The position numbers and the translations under genes are program-made. From UBA4582 sp047630175 (lineage in GTDB: Bacteria; Pseudomonadota; Gammaproteobacteria; Pseudomonadales; Azotimanducaceae), in contig JBLHVI010000047.1 of assembly GCA_047630175.1 (NCBI GenBank), positions 1 through 22,706 of the forward strand: a stretch of 22,706 bases of DNA. The letters run 5' to 3'. Under the pieces are notes generated by a model. It was not told the DNA's origin and did no database searches. It worked only from the letters and a program-made list of their open reading frames with translations. Positions within the stretch are counted from its first letter, which is position 1. The number at the start of each line of letters is the position of its first letter. Positions 1 to 7,986 of this stretch are shown in pieces.

Positions 1-99
1 GGTGATTCAACACGCTGGCCACTGTGGCGGGAAAACTCTGAATTTCGTGCAATACGTGCAAAGACAGACGACCAACGATTGACTCCACCCCAGTCATAA
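1..99 (+). CDS. possible C-terminal tail of a gene starting left of the window
   Basis: Frame 1 is open from the first base to a TAA at 97-99, giving 32 residues that include WPLWRENSEFRAIRA. The short W-rich, basic tail looks a little like the ends of TPR-containing proteins (a final helix of the form 'xxPEFRAIxx'), but it is too short to assign. It could equally be a chance open frame, since 32 codons without a stop is not significant. Confidence 0.22.
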   Translation, partial: GDSTRWPLWRENSEFRAIRAKTDDQRLTPPQS

Positions 100-627
100 C
101 TAAATTACTCTGGGGGGAACGATTTACCTACTTAAGACGTGGCAACTGTTTTGATGAAGTAATATCGCGTCTCGGTGAATTGCAGTTTGGGTTTGGAATT
201 TTTGCAGTCGGTTTTTAATCGGGGTGTTTCGATCTCACGCGCAGGCACCGCTTTTTATAATTATCCACTCCCTGCCGTTTTTCACGAAAACTTCAGCGAC
301 AACGTTGATGAACCCGGCAGATGCCTACGACTGCCCCACAATTTGTGAGATCGCAATATGAACTTCTTTTAAGGCTCATATTTTCTTGCGCCGAGGAATC
401 CGCTGGCAACCTTTCTGGTAGGCTTCTTCTTTCAAAATGCTGAACCGCAGTACATGTGAGATTCGGTAATCCGCCTTACCTGTTTTGGCGCGACATAAAA
501 TATAAGCAACCAAAAAAAGACCTCTGTTACGACTAAAATGTCTGTCAAACTCAGCCTAATCCAATCCAAACAAAGCTCCGCTGCGTCGGTCCTCGCGGCT
601 GGCTGTTATCGGCGATAGCTAACTACG
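100..627. other. about 530 bp without a convincing gene
   Basis: No frame here has both a start codon with a ribosome binding site and a gene-length run. Two short open stretches without a usable start are visible: the plus strand around 163-342 and the minus strand around 376-555. The minus-strand run ends in a very basic tail (RIPRRKKI) and might be a decayed gene end. Just upstream of the aminotransferase stop, around 570-625, is a GC-rich stretch unlike the AT-rich remainder. No tRNA, transposase or clear terminator was seen. Confidence 0.5.
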
Positions 628-1737
628 CTAAGCGCCAAGAATCCGCTTCAAGTTATCAGTGACTTGGCTGTGCTGGTCCGTTCCAAGATGAGGCCCCATC
701 GGTAGGCTTAGAACTTCATTTGCTAGTCTTTCGGCGAGTGGCAAGCTTCCTGCAATCTGATGCAGATCTGCATAAGCTCGCTGCCGATACGGTGGTATTG
801 GATAGTGAATCATCGTCGCGATGCCGACTTGGCTCAGGCTCTGTTGAATATGAGTTCTCTCTTTGGTGCGGACGACGTATTGGTGCCATACAGGTTCTGC
901 CCACTCGGGAACAGACGGCAGTACCAAGCTTGTTTCTCCTAACATTCTTGTATATGTTCTTGCGATTTCACTGCGCCGTGCATTCCACCGGTCTAGATAT
1001 TTTAACTTTACGGACAGAACCGCAGCCTGGAGTGGATCAAGACGGCTATTAACACCCTGAACTTCGTTCTCGTATTTGACCTTTGAACCATAGTTGCTCA
1101 GCAACCGAACCCGCTCTGCAAGTTCAGGGTCATTAGTTGTCACTGCACCGCCATCGCCCATCGCACCGAGATTTTTCCCTGGATAAAAACTCCAAGCAAC
1201 TGCATCACTGTGCGCACCAATGCGCTTACCTTTATACTTTGCACCGTGGGCCTGCGCTGCATCTTCCAAAACCCTCAAACCGTACTTTCGAGCCAGTGCT
1301 AATATGGGATCTAAGTCGGCAGGCAGCCCATATAAGTGAACCGGGATAATGGCCTTAGTCTTTTGAGTTATCTTACTTTCGATCTTATTTGGATCAATGT
1401 TGTAGGTATCTTCACAGGGTTCTACGGACACTGGCACTGCACCACATCGACTCACGGCGAGCCAAGTCGCGATGTACGTATTCGACGGGACAATGACCTC
1501 GTCTTCAGGCCCCACCCCCATAGCTTTCAAGGCTAGAAATAGTGCATCCAAACCGTTGCCTAGCCCGACACCGTATTTCGCCTCGCAGAAATCAGCATAA
1601 GCTGACTCAAATGAGTCAAGCTCTTCACCGAAGATATACCAACCGGAATCCATGACCCGCAGGCAAGCCTCGTCCAGCTCATCCTTCAACTCAAGGTAGC
1701 TTGCGCGCAAATCGAGAAAAGGAACAGTGATGGTCAT
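628..1737 (-). CDS. DegT/DnrJ/EryC1/StrS-family PLP-dependent sugar aminotransferase
   Basis: This is a pyridoxal-phosphate aminotransferase of the family that aminates keto-sugar nucleotides for O-antigen, capsule or glycosylation precursors. From the ATG at 1737 it has 369 residues, normal for the family. It opens with the typical PFLDLRASY. The PLP-binding region has EDAAQAHGA (about 158-165, the Asp contacting the pyridine nitrogen), and the Schiff-base lysine is Lys188 in SFYPGKNLGAMGDGGA. Overall it resembles dTDP-3-keto-6-deoxyhexose 3-aminotransferases (FdtB/QdtB type), but the exact sugar cannot be read from sequence. A longer reading from a TTG at 1749 is possible; ATG is preferred because the family begins at PFLDL. 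No strong Shine-Dalgarno is seen, and no other sugar-nucleotide gene lies in the window, so its pathway partners would lie further left or elsewhere. Confidence 0.9.
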   Translation of the reverse strand: MTITVPFLDLRASYLELKDELDEACLRVMDSGWYIFGEELDSFESAYADFCEAKYGVGLGNGLDALFLALKAMGVGPEDEVIVPSNTYIATWLAVSRCGAVPVSVEPCEDTYNIDPNKIESKITQKTKAIIPVHLYGLPADLDPILALARKYGLRVLEDAAQAHGAKYKGKRIGAHSDAVAWSFYPGKNLGAMGDGGAVTTNDPELAERVRLLSNYGSKVKYENEVQGVNSRLDPLQAAVLSVKLKYLDRWNARRSEIARTYTRMLGETSLVLPSVPEWAEPVWHQYVVRTKERTHIQQSLSQVGIATMIHYPIPPYRQRAYADLHQIAGSLPLAERLANEVLSLPMGPHLGTDQHSQVTDNLKRILGA

Positions 1738-1897
1738 GACAGCAAACAAGCCACAGGTTGAAGGTAAGAATTACAAAGTGTGTTTCGCCAGCAATACATA
1801 CTTATTTGCATAAGGCGTTTTTAGCATATAAGCCTCGGCAAACAGCACCTTGAGGGCCTGGCTACTGACACTAGGCATAGCCGAAGTCGCTACACAT

Positions 1898-2572
1898 TCA
1901 ACCAACACTGTGTCCAGCCGAGTCATTCAAAGACGTCTTAGGGCTAATCGCGGCATAAGAAGGTCGTTTTCGCAAACGATCAAAATAAGCCGCGCACTCG
2001 GGAAAGTCATCCAGCGCCATACCATCAACTTCCAACACCATCGCTATCGCCATATAAGGTGCATCAGCCAGACTAAAATCTCCGCAAACATATTGTCGAT
2101 CAACTAACCTAGATTCCAAGTACACCAGCCCGCCAGTCCGCAAACCCTGCCTGCCTGCTTCCATCGAAGCCTCGTCTCGTTTTTCTGGACTGATCCAGTA
2201 AGGCATCCAAATACGTGGCAGATCGCCTACTAGAAAAGCCTCATCCGCATACTTTACCTGCATACGCAGTTCAGCCAACTCGTAATCATGATTCGGCTTG
2301 AGCGCAATATGAGGATATCGGTCTTCAAGATACTCGTTAATGACCGTCGAATCGAAAATCACAGAACCATCACTTAGCTCAAGATAAGGCACCTTACCTA
2401 AAGGATGTTTTGCAACAAGCGCTGCGGGCTTCTTCCAAAGATCGCCGGGGTGCAAGCGATCTACACCATACTCAAGCTTCTTTTCCTCCAGAATCACCTT
2501 CACCTTGCTCGCATGGGTCGACCGCAATGTGCCCCAAGCATATTCTCTTTCAGTCGTCGCAAGAATTAACAT
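1898..2572 (-). CDS. glutathione S-transferase family protein
   Basis: A 224-residue cytosolic GST-fold protein. The N-terminal thioredoxin-like half carries the helix-1 region STHASKVKVILEEKKLEY (about 18-35), the cis-proline motif GKVPYL (Pro62) and the glutathione gamma-glutamyl-binding stretch DSTVINEYLED (about 74-84). The helical C-terminal half contains the usual 'GDFSLADAPY' N-capping motif near 164-173. The first active-site position looks like Ser/Thr-His-Ala rather than Tyr, as in many bacterial beta/theta-like GSTs. The ATG is only 2 bp past the stop of the upstream APH-like kinase, with no separate strong ribosome binding site, so translation is probably coupled and the two are one operon. 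The substrate is unknown. Confidence 0.88.
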   Translation of the reverse strand: MLILATTEREYAWGTLRSTHASKVKVILEEKKLEYGVDRLHPGDLWKKPAALVAKHPLGKVPYLELSDGSVIFDSTVINEYLEDRYPHIALKPNHDYELAELRMQVKYADEAFLVGDLPRIWMPYWISPEKRDEASMEAGRQGLRTGGLVYLESRLVDRQYVCGDFSLADAPYMAIAMVLEVDGMALDDFPECAAYFDRLRKRPSYAAISPKTSLNDSAGHSVG

Positions 2573-2574
2573 AA

Positions 2575-3630
2575 TTAATCCAACTTCACGCTTTTGTCAA
2601 TTTGTGCCCAGGCTAGCTTCGCCATGTCAAAGGCACCCGCACCCGCCGTCTCGGCTTGCTTACTGGCGGCAGTACCATCCAACACTCGACGTGCAATACC
2701 CTGCAGAATTCCGGCAAGACGAAACATATTGAATGCAAGATAGTAATCCCAGTTATCGATACCTGAACGATTTGTTCGTCGACAATAGGCTTCAACAAAT
2801 TCGGCTTCACTAGGTATTCCCAACGCCTTAAGATCAGCGCCGCGAAGCGCATCCCGATATGGCCGACACATGTAGGCGAAATCCGACAACGGACTGCCTA
2901 GCGTACTTAACTCCCAGTCAAGGATACCAATAACTTCATTATCCTGCTTGTGCATCATCATATTAGCGATCTGCAGATCTCCGTGAACGATGGTGCAGCT
3001 GTCATCAACAGGAATGTGTTGTGGCAGATAGGCGATCAGTTCATCCATATACGGGTTATCAACCGTTTTGGTGTACTCATACTGACTTGACCAGCGATTG
3101 ATCTGACGTTCGATGTAAGCTGTGTGTTTGCCATAATCAGATAAGCCTACTGCCTTGAAATCGACATTGTGCAACTTGGCAACCGCCACGTTGGCTGCGT
3201 CCCAAATTTCACCGCGCTCCTGCGGCGCATAAGGCCCTTCCGTGCTATCCCAAATAACGCGTCCATCGAGATACTCCATGATATAAAACATGGTGCCAAT
3301 GACGGACTCGTCTTCGCAGAAAGCATAGGTTTTCGCTGTAGGAACGTCGGCACTGGCCAGCGCAGACAACACCTTATATTCCCGATCAACAGCATGGGCC
3401 GATTTAAGCAACTCGCCACCTGGCTTTTTGCGCAACACATATTGCATTTCACCCGCCTGCAGCAGATAAGTCGGATTGGACTGCCCTCCAGCAAACTCTT
3501 CGACCGTTAACTGGCCTTTGAATCCTTCGACTTCCCGGGTCATAAAATCCTGCAGCGCGGGCACGTCAAATAGATGCCTTTGTTGTACTGCAATCGTGCC
3601 CGTGTTGTCTTCTGCTTTAAAATCCGTCAT
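2575..3630 (-). CDS. APH-like phosphotransferase (ACAD10/ACAD11 N-terminal-type kinase)
   Basis: A 351-residue kinase-fold protein of the aminoglycoside-phosphotransferase/choline-kinase superfamily. The ATP-binding lysine region is YVLRKKPGG (about 64-72). The catalytic loop is HGDLQIANMM (216-225), with Asp218 as the likely base, and the metal-binding motif is LDWELSTLG (237-245). The patterns LRKKPxG and GQSNPTY(L) near residues 49-55 are those of the ACAD10/ACAD11 kinase-domain subfamily rather than antibiotic-resistance enzymes. Mammalian members phosphorylate 4-hydroxyacyl-CoA, so a lipid or hydroxyacyl-CoA substrate is a reasonable inference and aminoglycoside resistance is not. The start is set by AAGGGAAAGG just before the ATG at 3630. 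It is followed, 2 bp after its stop, by the GST. Confidence 0.88.
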   Translation of the reverse strand: MTDFKAEDNTGTIAVQQRHLFDVPALQDFMTREVEGFKGQLTVEEFAGGQSNPTYLLQAGEMQYVLRKKPGGELLKSAHAVDREYKVLSALASADVPTAKTYAFCEDESVIGTMFYIMEYLDGRVIWDSTEGPYAPQERGEIWDAANVAVAKLHNVDFKAVGLSDYGKHTAYIERQINRWSSQYEYTKTVDNPYMDELIAYLPQHIPVDDSCTIVHGDLQIANMMMHKQDNEVIGILDWELSTLGSPLSDFAYMCRPYRDALRGADLKALGIPSEAEFVEAYCRRTNRSGIDNWDYYLAFNMFRLAGILQGIARRVLDGTAASKQAETAGAGAFDMAKLAWAQIDKSVKLD

Positions 3631-3780
3631 GCCTTTCCCTTTTATTGAGTCGCTGTTATACCGCGAGCAAAGCTAGCCTATCAGTATAACGACTTTTGGT
3701 TTTCAGCTTATCGATGATGTGCTGGGTCTTACCCGGCTTCTAGCAAGAGGATTACCAGAGAAGGTTCAACAGCAGATCGA

Positions 3781-4791
3781 CTAGTCGACCTGCCAAGTGT
3801 GACCACTGCGTAGCAATGCGTTCATGTCTGGCGCACCTTTGACTTCACGTACGGCGATACGCTGAGAATACACGTCCTCGACATAGCCGTTGACACCCGC
3901 GCAGTAGATAACACCGACGGGCTCAGGGAAATCCGGCGCATGCAGACTGGCTAACATTTGCGCCAGTACCTTGTTAGTCTCGTCATGAATCATGATGTCG
4001 TCAAGGGTCACACCGTCTTCACCAATCGTCACCACTTCAAACTGCAACTTAGCGGTATTCATCCGCAAACCTTTTTGTCGCTCTTTGCCGAACAACATCG
4101 GCGCGCCATGCTCCAGAACCACGCGACTATCAGCGGCAGTTTTTTTATTTTTAACATGTTCAAAAATCCCGTCGTTGTAGACAGGGCAGTTTTGAAGAAT
4201 CTCAAGAAAGGACGCACCCCTATGAGAATGAGCGCGACCCAACATAACCGTTAAATGCTTCATCTCTGTGTCGATAGAGCGCGCAACAAATCGCGCGCCG
4301 GCACCCAGCGCAAAACTGCAGGGGTCAAGCGGCAGATCAACGGAACCGTCTGGTGTTGATGGTGAGCGCGTGCCGACCTTGGATGTCGGTGAATACTGGC
4401 CTTTGGTCAGACCATAAATCTCATTATTAAAAAGCAAAATCTGCAAGTCCACATTGCGGCGAAGCACATGCATCATATGGTTGCCGCCGATACTCAGACC
4501 ATCGCCATCACCTGTCACCATCCAGACATCCAACTCTGGATTAGCCAACTTGATGCCAGTCGCGACGGAAGGCGCGCGACCGTGAATTGTATGAAACCCG
4601 TAAGTATTCATGTAATAGGGGAAGCGCGAAGAGCAACCGATGCCTGAGACAAAAACACTTTTCTCTTTCGGTATACCCAAGGTCGGCATGAATTTATGTA
4701 GGGTCTTGAGAATCGCATAATCGCCGCAGCCCGGGCACCATCGGACTTCTTGATCCGTCTCGTAGTCTTTTAATGTTAGCGGTGCATTCAT
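3781..4791 (-). CDS. korB: 2-oxoacid:ferredoxin oxidoreductase, beta subunit (KorB type)
   Basis: This is the thiamine-diphosphate subunit of a two-subunit 2-oxoacid:acceptor oxidoreductase, which decarboxylates a 2-oxoacid (most likely 2-oxoglutarate) to acyl-CoA and passes electrons to ferredoxin. It has 336 residues. Four cysteines fit the [4Fe-4S] ligands of the KorAB class: Cys19 and Cys22 in WCPGCGDY, Cys53 in GIGCSSR, and Cys202 in NCPVYNDG. The ThDP/Mg motif is GDGDGLSIGGNH (94-105) followed by NNEIYGLTKGQ (122-132). GGAGAAG precedes the ATG, within the end of korA, and the ATG overlaps the korA TGA as ATGA, so the two subunits are translationally coupled and probably stoichiometric. 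Confidence 0.94.
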   Translation of the reverse strand: MNAPLTLKDYETDQEVRWCPGCGDYAILKTLHKFMPTLGIPKEKSVFVSGIGCSSRFPYYMNTYGFHTIHGRAPSVATGIKLANPELDVWMVTGDGDGLSIGGNHMMHVLRRNVDLQILLFNNEIYGLTKGQYSPTSKVGTRSPSTPDGSVDLPLDPCSFALGAGARFVARSIDTEMKHLTVMLGRAHSHRGASFLEILQNCPVYNDGIFEHVKNKKTAADSRVVLEHGAPMLFGKERQKGLRMNTAKLQFEVVTIGEDGVTLDDIMIHDETNKVLAQMLASLHAPDFPEPVGVIYCAGVNGYVEDVYSQRIAVREVKGAPDMNALLRSGHTWQVD

Positions 4792-6653
4792 GACAGCTTC
4801 TCCACATGGTCATTGATGGCGGCTTCGATCTCTCGAATTTTGAAAGGCTGGCCTGACACTTTGTTGAATCCCTTGGCGTCTACTAAATATTCGGCGCGCA
4901 ACACATTCACAAGTTGCCCTGTATTCATTTCTGGTACTAGGACGCCATCGAAACCTTTCAATAGCTCACCTAAGTTCAAAGGCAGTGGCCACATATAGCG
5001 AATGTGGATATGTGAAACATCGATACGGGCCAAACGTGCTCGCTTCACGGCCTGATGGATAACGCCATAAGTTGAGCCCCAGCCCACGACGACTAACTTA
5101 CCGGTGGTATTTCCCAAGTCGACGGTCTGCAAAGGAATGTCTTTGGCGATGCCATCAATCCTCGCCTTGCGCAACAGTGTCATCTTCTGATGATTTTCAG
5201 GTGCATAAGAGATATCACCCGTCACTGAGTCACGCTCAATACCGCCTATGCGGTGTTCGAGACCCGGCGTGCCAGGTATCGCCCAAATACGCGCTAGGGT
5301 ATCCGGGTCACGGTTGGATGGAGAGAAACCCTCGACCTCCGTCGGCGCGATAACAGGAAATGGCTCATAATCGTCAAAGTTCGGAATTTTCCAGGGTTCT
5401 GACGCGTTGGCCAGATAACCATCGCTGAGGATCATCACTGGCGTTCGATATTTTATCGCCAGCCTGACACCCTCTATCGCGACATCAAAACAGTCGGTGG
5501 AAGTTGCCGCAGCAATCACCGGCAAGGGTGTATCCGCATGCCGCCCGTAAATTGCCTGCAGTAAATCTGATTGCTCGGTCTTGGTGGGGAGACCTGTGGA
5601 CGGGCCACCCCGCTGCGTATTCACAATAACTAGGGGCAATTCTGTCGCACACGCCAGCGATATTGCTTCAGCCTTCAGGGCAATACCAGGTCCGGAGCTT
5701 GACGTAATACCCAGCGATCCCGCGAAAGAGGCGCCAATCGCAGCACATACCGCGGCGATCTCGTCTTCGGCCTGAAAGGTCAATACATCAAAATGTTTTT
5801 GGTTCGACAAGGTATGCAGCAGACTTGACGCCGGTGTGATGGGGTATGACGCAAACACAATAGGCAGCTGCGCTAGTTGACCGCCGCCAATCAAACCATA
5901 GGCAAGAGCCTCTGAGCCCGTTGTATTACGATAGAGACCCGGCGCAACGTTGGCCTTGGGCACCTTGTAGACCTCAACACCCGATGGCAACTCGGTGGTT
6001 TCACCATAAGCATGTCCAGCGTTAATTGCCGCAACATTCGCATCAGCGATATCCGGCGCCTTGGCAAACTTTTTCTTCAGCCCATCAATGGCGGAGTCAC
6101 GACTACGGTCAAACAGCCACATCGTCAGCCCAAGAGTCCACATGTTCTTGCAGCGTAAGCCAAACTTGTGGGACAGCCCAAAAGGCTTCACCGTGTCTAG
6201 TACACGCTTACTGATATCAATTGCAAGCAACCGATAATTGTCTAGTGAACCGTCTTCGAGCGGATTAGCCTTATAGCCTGCACGGGCCAGATTTTTGTCT
6301 GTGAAGGCGTCTGCGTCGACAATAATTACGCCCCCTTCTACTAGGTCCGCAAGGTTAGTGATCAGTGCCGCTGGGTTCATAGCTACCAGCACGTCGACAG
6401 CGTCTCCCGGTGTAGTGATATCATCGGAACCAAAATAGATCTGAAACGCAGAAACCCCGAAAGTTGCTCCGGCCGGCGCTCGAATTTCAGCTGGAAAATC
6501 GGGGAAGGTCGCCAGATCATTACCGTAGATCGCCGTAGCTTCCGTGAAATTATTACCCGTTAACTGCATCCCATCACCAGAGTCACCAGCAAACCGCACC
6601 ACGACGCCTTCGGCAATTACAGACTCGGCATTCAATTCCTCAACAACTGACAT
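4788..6653 (-). CDS. korA: 2-oxoacid:ferredoxin oxidoreductase, fused gamma-alpha subunit (KorA type)
   Basis: A 621-residue subunit joining the gamma domain (about 17-200, with VVRFAGDSGDGMQ at 18-30) to the alpha domain (about 250-621). The alpha domain has YPITPAS (270-276), QAEDEIAA (294-301), TSSSGPG (317-323) and NTQRGGPSTGLPTKTEQSDL (345-364), all typical of KorA in aerobic bacteria and mycobacteria. With KorB it forms the CoA-dependent 2-oxoacid oxidoreductase. I chose the ATG at 6653, which is preceded by AGGA at a normal distance. An in-frame TTG at 6674 would add 7 residues but has no better signal. No delta-type ferredoxin subunit gene is adjacent, consistent with the two-subunit class. 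An imperfect 16-bp tandem repeat occupies the leader immediately upstream, and its last unit contains the ribosome binding site. Confidence 0.94.
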   Translation of the reverse strand: MSVVEELNAESVIAEGVVVRFAGDSGDGMQLTGNNFTEATAIYGNDLATFPDFPAEIRAPAGATFGVSAFQIYFGSDDITTPGDAVDVLVAMNPAALITNLADLVEGGVIIVDADAFTDKNLARAGYKANPLEDGSLDNYRLLAIDISKRVLDTVKPFGLSHKFGLRCKNMWTLGLTMWLFDRSRDSAIDGLKKKFAKAPDIADANVAAINAGHAYGETTELPSGVEVYKVPKANVAPGLYRNTTGSEALAYGLIGGGQLAQLPIVFASYPITPASSLLHTLSNQKHFDVLTFQAEDEIAAVCAAIGASFAGSLGITSSSGPGIALKAEAISLACATELPLVIVNTQRGGPSTGLPTKTEQSDLLQAIYGRHADTPLPVIAAATSTDCFDVAIEGVRLAIKYRTPVMILSDGYLANASEPWKIPNFDDYEPFPVIAPTEVEGFSPSNRDPDTLARIWAIPGTPGLEHRIGGIERDSVTGDISYAPENHQKMTLLRKARIDGIAKDIPLQTVDLGNTTGKLVVVGWGSTYGVIHQAVKRARLARIDVSHIHIRYMWPLPLNLGELLKGFDGVLVPEMNTGQLVNVLRAEYLVDAKGFNKVSGQPFKIREIEAAINDHVEKLS

Positions 6654-6660
6654 AATGTTT

Positions 6661-6724
6661 TCCTGTCTGGCCAACCATCATTCATGGCAACCTTTTTCGA
6701 TGGCCGCCTTTTTTAATGGCTGCC
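6661..6724 (-). repeat. four imperfect 16-bp tandem repeats in the korA leader
   Basis: Read in the direction of korA, four contiguous 16-base units occur: GGCAGCCATTAAAAAA, GGCGGCCATCGAAAAA, GGTTGCCATGAATGAT and GGTTGGCCAGACAGGA. The first two differ at three positions. The third keeps GG..GCCAT and the fourth only the GG/GCC core. The final unit ends in AGGA, the probable korA ribosome binding site. 16 is not a multiple of 3, so this is not a repeated peptide in one frame. It may be a degenerate duplication or a regulatory leader element; the role is unknown. Confidence 0.7.
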
Positions 6725-6816
6725 CTTTATTGTACGGATTTTAATTATTGCGTATTACACGGCTCGTAAGATTCTACAGATAAAGGGGCAGGTGCAACAA
6801 CCCCAGCCAGCAGGCT

Positions 6817-7818
6817 TTACACACCAACGACCTGTAGCTGCATTACCACCGACCCAATAATAATTTGATCTCCACTGCTAACCGACGTGGGGCCTCGTTC
6901 ATCGATAGACTGACCATTGACACTGGTACCATTGGTTGAACCGAGATCTTCAATGAAAATGCGGCCTTGCATCATGCGCATCCGCACGTGTTTTCGAGAT
7001 ACGTCTGCATGATCGATGACGTAAGGCGAACCCTGTGGGTTACGACCAATAACGACGCCGACTTCAGCTCGCAATTGCCTGCCAGGTACCTGCAGTTTGT
7101 AGCGAACCCCCTTCTCATCTGTGCCGTCTAGCAGATATTCCGCCGGCGCCAATTCATTACCGGTATTGCCAGCATCGCCTTGCCGTGCCGATTCTGCCTT
7201 GTCATTTGCACCTATCAACTCAAATTGCTGTATCTGCGATGCAGTACGACGACCTACTCGATAGAACACAAACGTCATTAATCCTCCGGTCAAAGCAAGA
7301 CAAATAACACTGAGCATGACAAGCAGTATCCACTGCATTTGGTCGCGGTCTCGGGCCGCTGCCGTCTGCACTTGAATAGACGCAATCAGGCTCTTCTGGG
7401 TTTTGCCGGCATCGGACTCGAGCGCGCTCACCTTGGATTGCGTTGCGCTAAGCATCAAGTGAGTTTTTTCTTCAGATTCCCGCAGCGCTTTGACTAGGTT
7501 ACTTTCGGCCTGCTGGGCTGCCAGAATCGCTTGGTCTGCGCGCTGTCTGACGGCTTCAACTTGTGACTGCAGAGCTGTGTTGCGCCTTTCGGAGGCCACC
7601 AGCTGTTTTTCAAGTGCCTGCGCCTCGCGTTGTGCTTGTTGCACATGCAACTGGGAATAGGTTTCAGCGTTAAGCTGAGCCGAAGTAGTAGCCGCCAGAG
7701 CTGGCACTGCAAAAATTAACAAAGAAATTACAAAGGCGTAGGGACGACTGCGCCGCGCCGTATTTTTACTTCGATCGTAACTCAATACCGGATCACTGCC
7801 AGTGCCTCTATGACTCAC
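6817..7818 (-). CDS. membrane protein with periplasmic coiled coil and C-terminal FHA domain
   Basis: A protein of up to 333 residues with four visible parts. An N-terminal signal-like segment lies at about 26-43 (hydrophobic AFVISLLIFAVPALA after RR). A long Gln/Ala/Glu-rich heptad region at about 48-160 should form a coiled coil. A transmembrane helix lies at about 162-187, then a basic stop-transfer (YRVGRRT). A C-terminal forkhead-associated domain at about 238-333 has VIGRN (256-260), SRKH (274-277), and DLGSTNGT with VNG (291-302). FHA domains bind phosphothreonine peptides, so the expected topology is periplasmic coiled coil and cytoplasmic phospho-reader. The start is GTG at 7818 behind TAAGAG; a shorter start at the TTG at codon 12 is possible. 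No Ser/Thr kinase or phosphatase gene is near, so the partner is unknown. Confidence 0.85.
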   Translation of the reverse strand: MSHRGTGSDPVLSYDRSKNTARRSRPYAFVISLLIFAVPALAATTSAQLNAETYSQLHVQQAQREAQALEKQLVASERRNTALQSQVEAVRQRADQAILAAQQAESNLVKALRESEEKTHLMLSATQSKVSALESDAGKTQKSLIASIQVQTAAARDRDQMQWILLVMLSVICLALTGGLMTFVFYRVGRRTASQIQQFELIGANDKAESARQGDAGNTGNELAPAEYLLDGTDEKGVRYKLQVPGRQLRAEVGVVIGRNPQGSPYVIDHADVSRKHVRMRMMQGRIFIEDLGSTNGTSVNGQSIDERGPTSVSSGDQIIIGSVVMQLQVVGV

Positions 7819-7933
7819 GCAACTCTTACAGCACTATACGCTAAAGCCTCTGGAACTCAACATACGACAGGGCCTAGCCTCGGGTTTGTTTTTCTTTGCA
7901 GGCGTTTGTTTTAATTGAACAATTATTAATCAA

Positions 7934-7979
7934 TGGCGCGCCTTCACGCGCCAAAATCCCCGACTAAAAAGCCGGGGAT
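7934..7979 (-). terminator. tandem hairpins, probable terminator of the Prx-Grx gene
   Basis: A stem of ATCCCCG (7956-7962) pairs with CGGGGAT (7973-7979) around a T-rich loop and is followed, in the minus direction, by ATTTTGG. A second stem, TGGCGCG (7934-7940) with CGCGCCA (7947-7953), lies right after it and is followed by AT-rich sequence. The hairpins begin 8 bp beyond the Prx-Grx stop codon, as expected of an intrinsic terminator. The T-run is short, so efficiency may be modest. Confidence 0.6.
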
Positions 7980-7986
7980 ATACCGC

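Noticed and set aside
570..625. Integron attC-like site in the GC-rich stretch before the aminotransferase stop
   Set aside because: GCTAAC and GTTATC boxes are present but do not form the paired R/L core sites, and no integrase or cassette structure is visible.
2575..3630. Aminoglycoside resistance gene
   Set aside because: The motifs are those of the ACAD10/11-like kinase subfamily, and there is no mobile element or resistance context.
6654..6674. TTG start for korA giving 7 more residues
   Set aside because: AGGA is correctly placed before the ATG at 6653, and the extension would read through that site.
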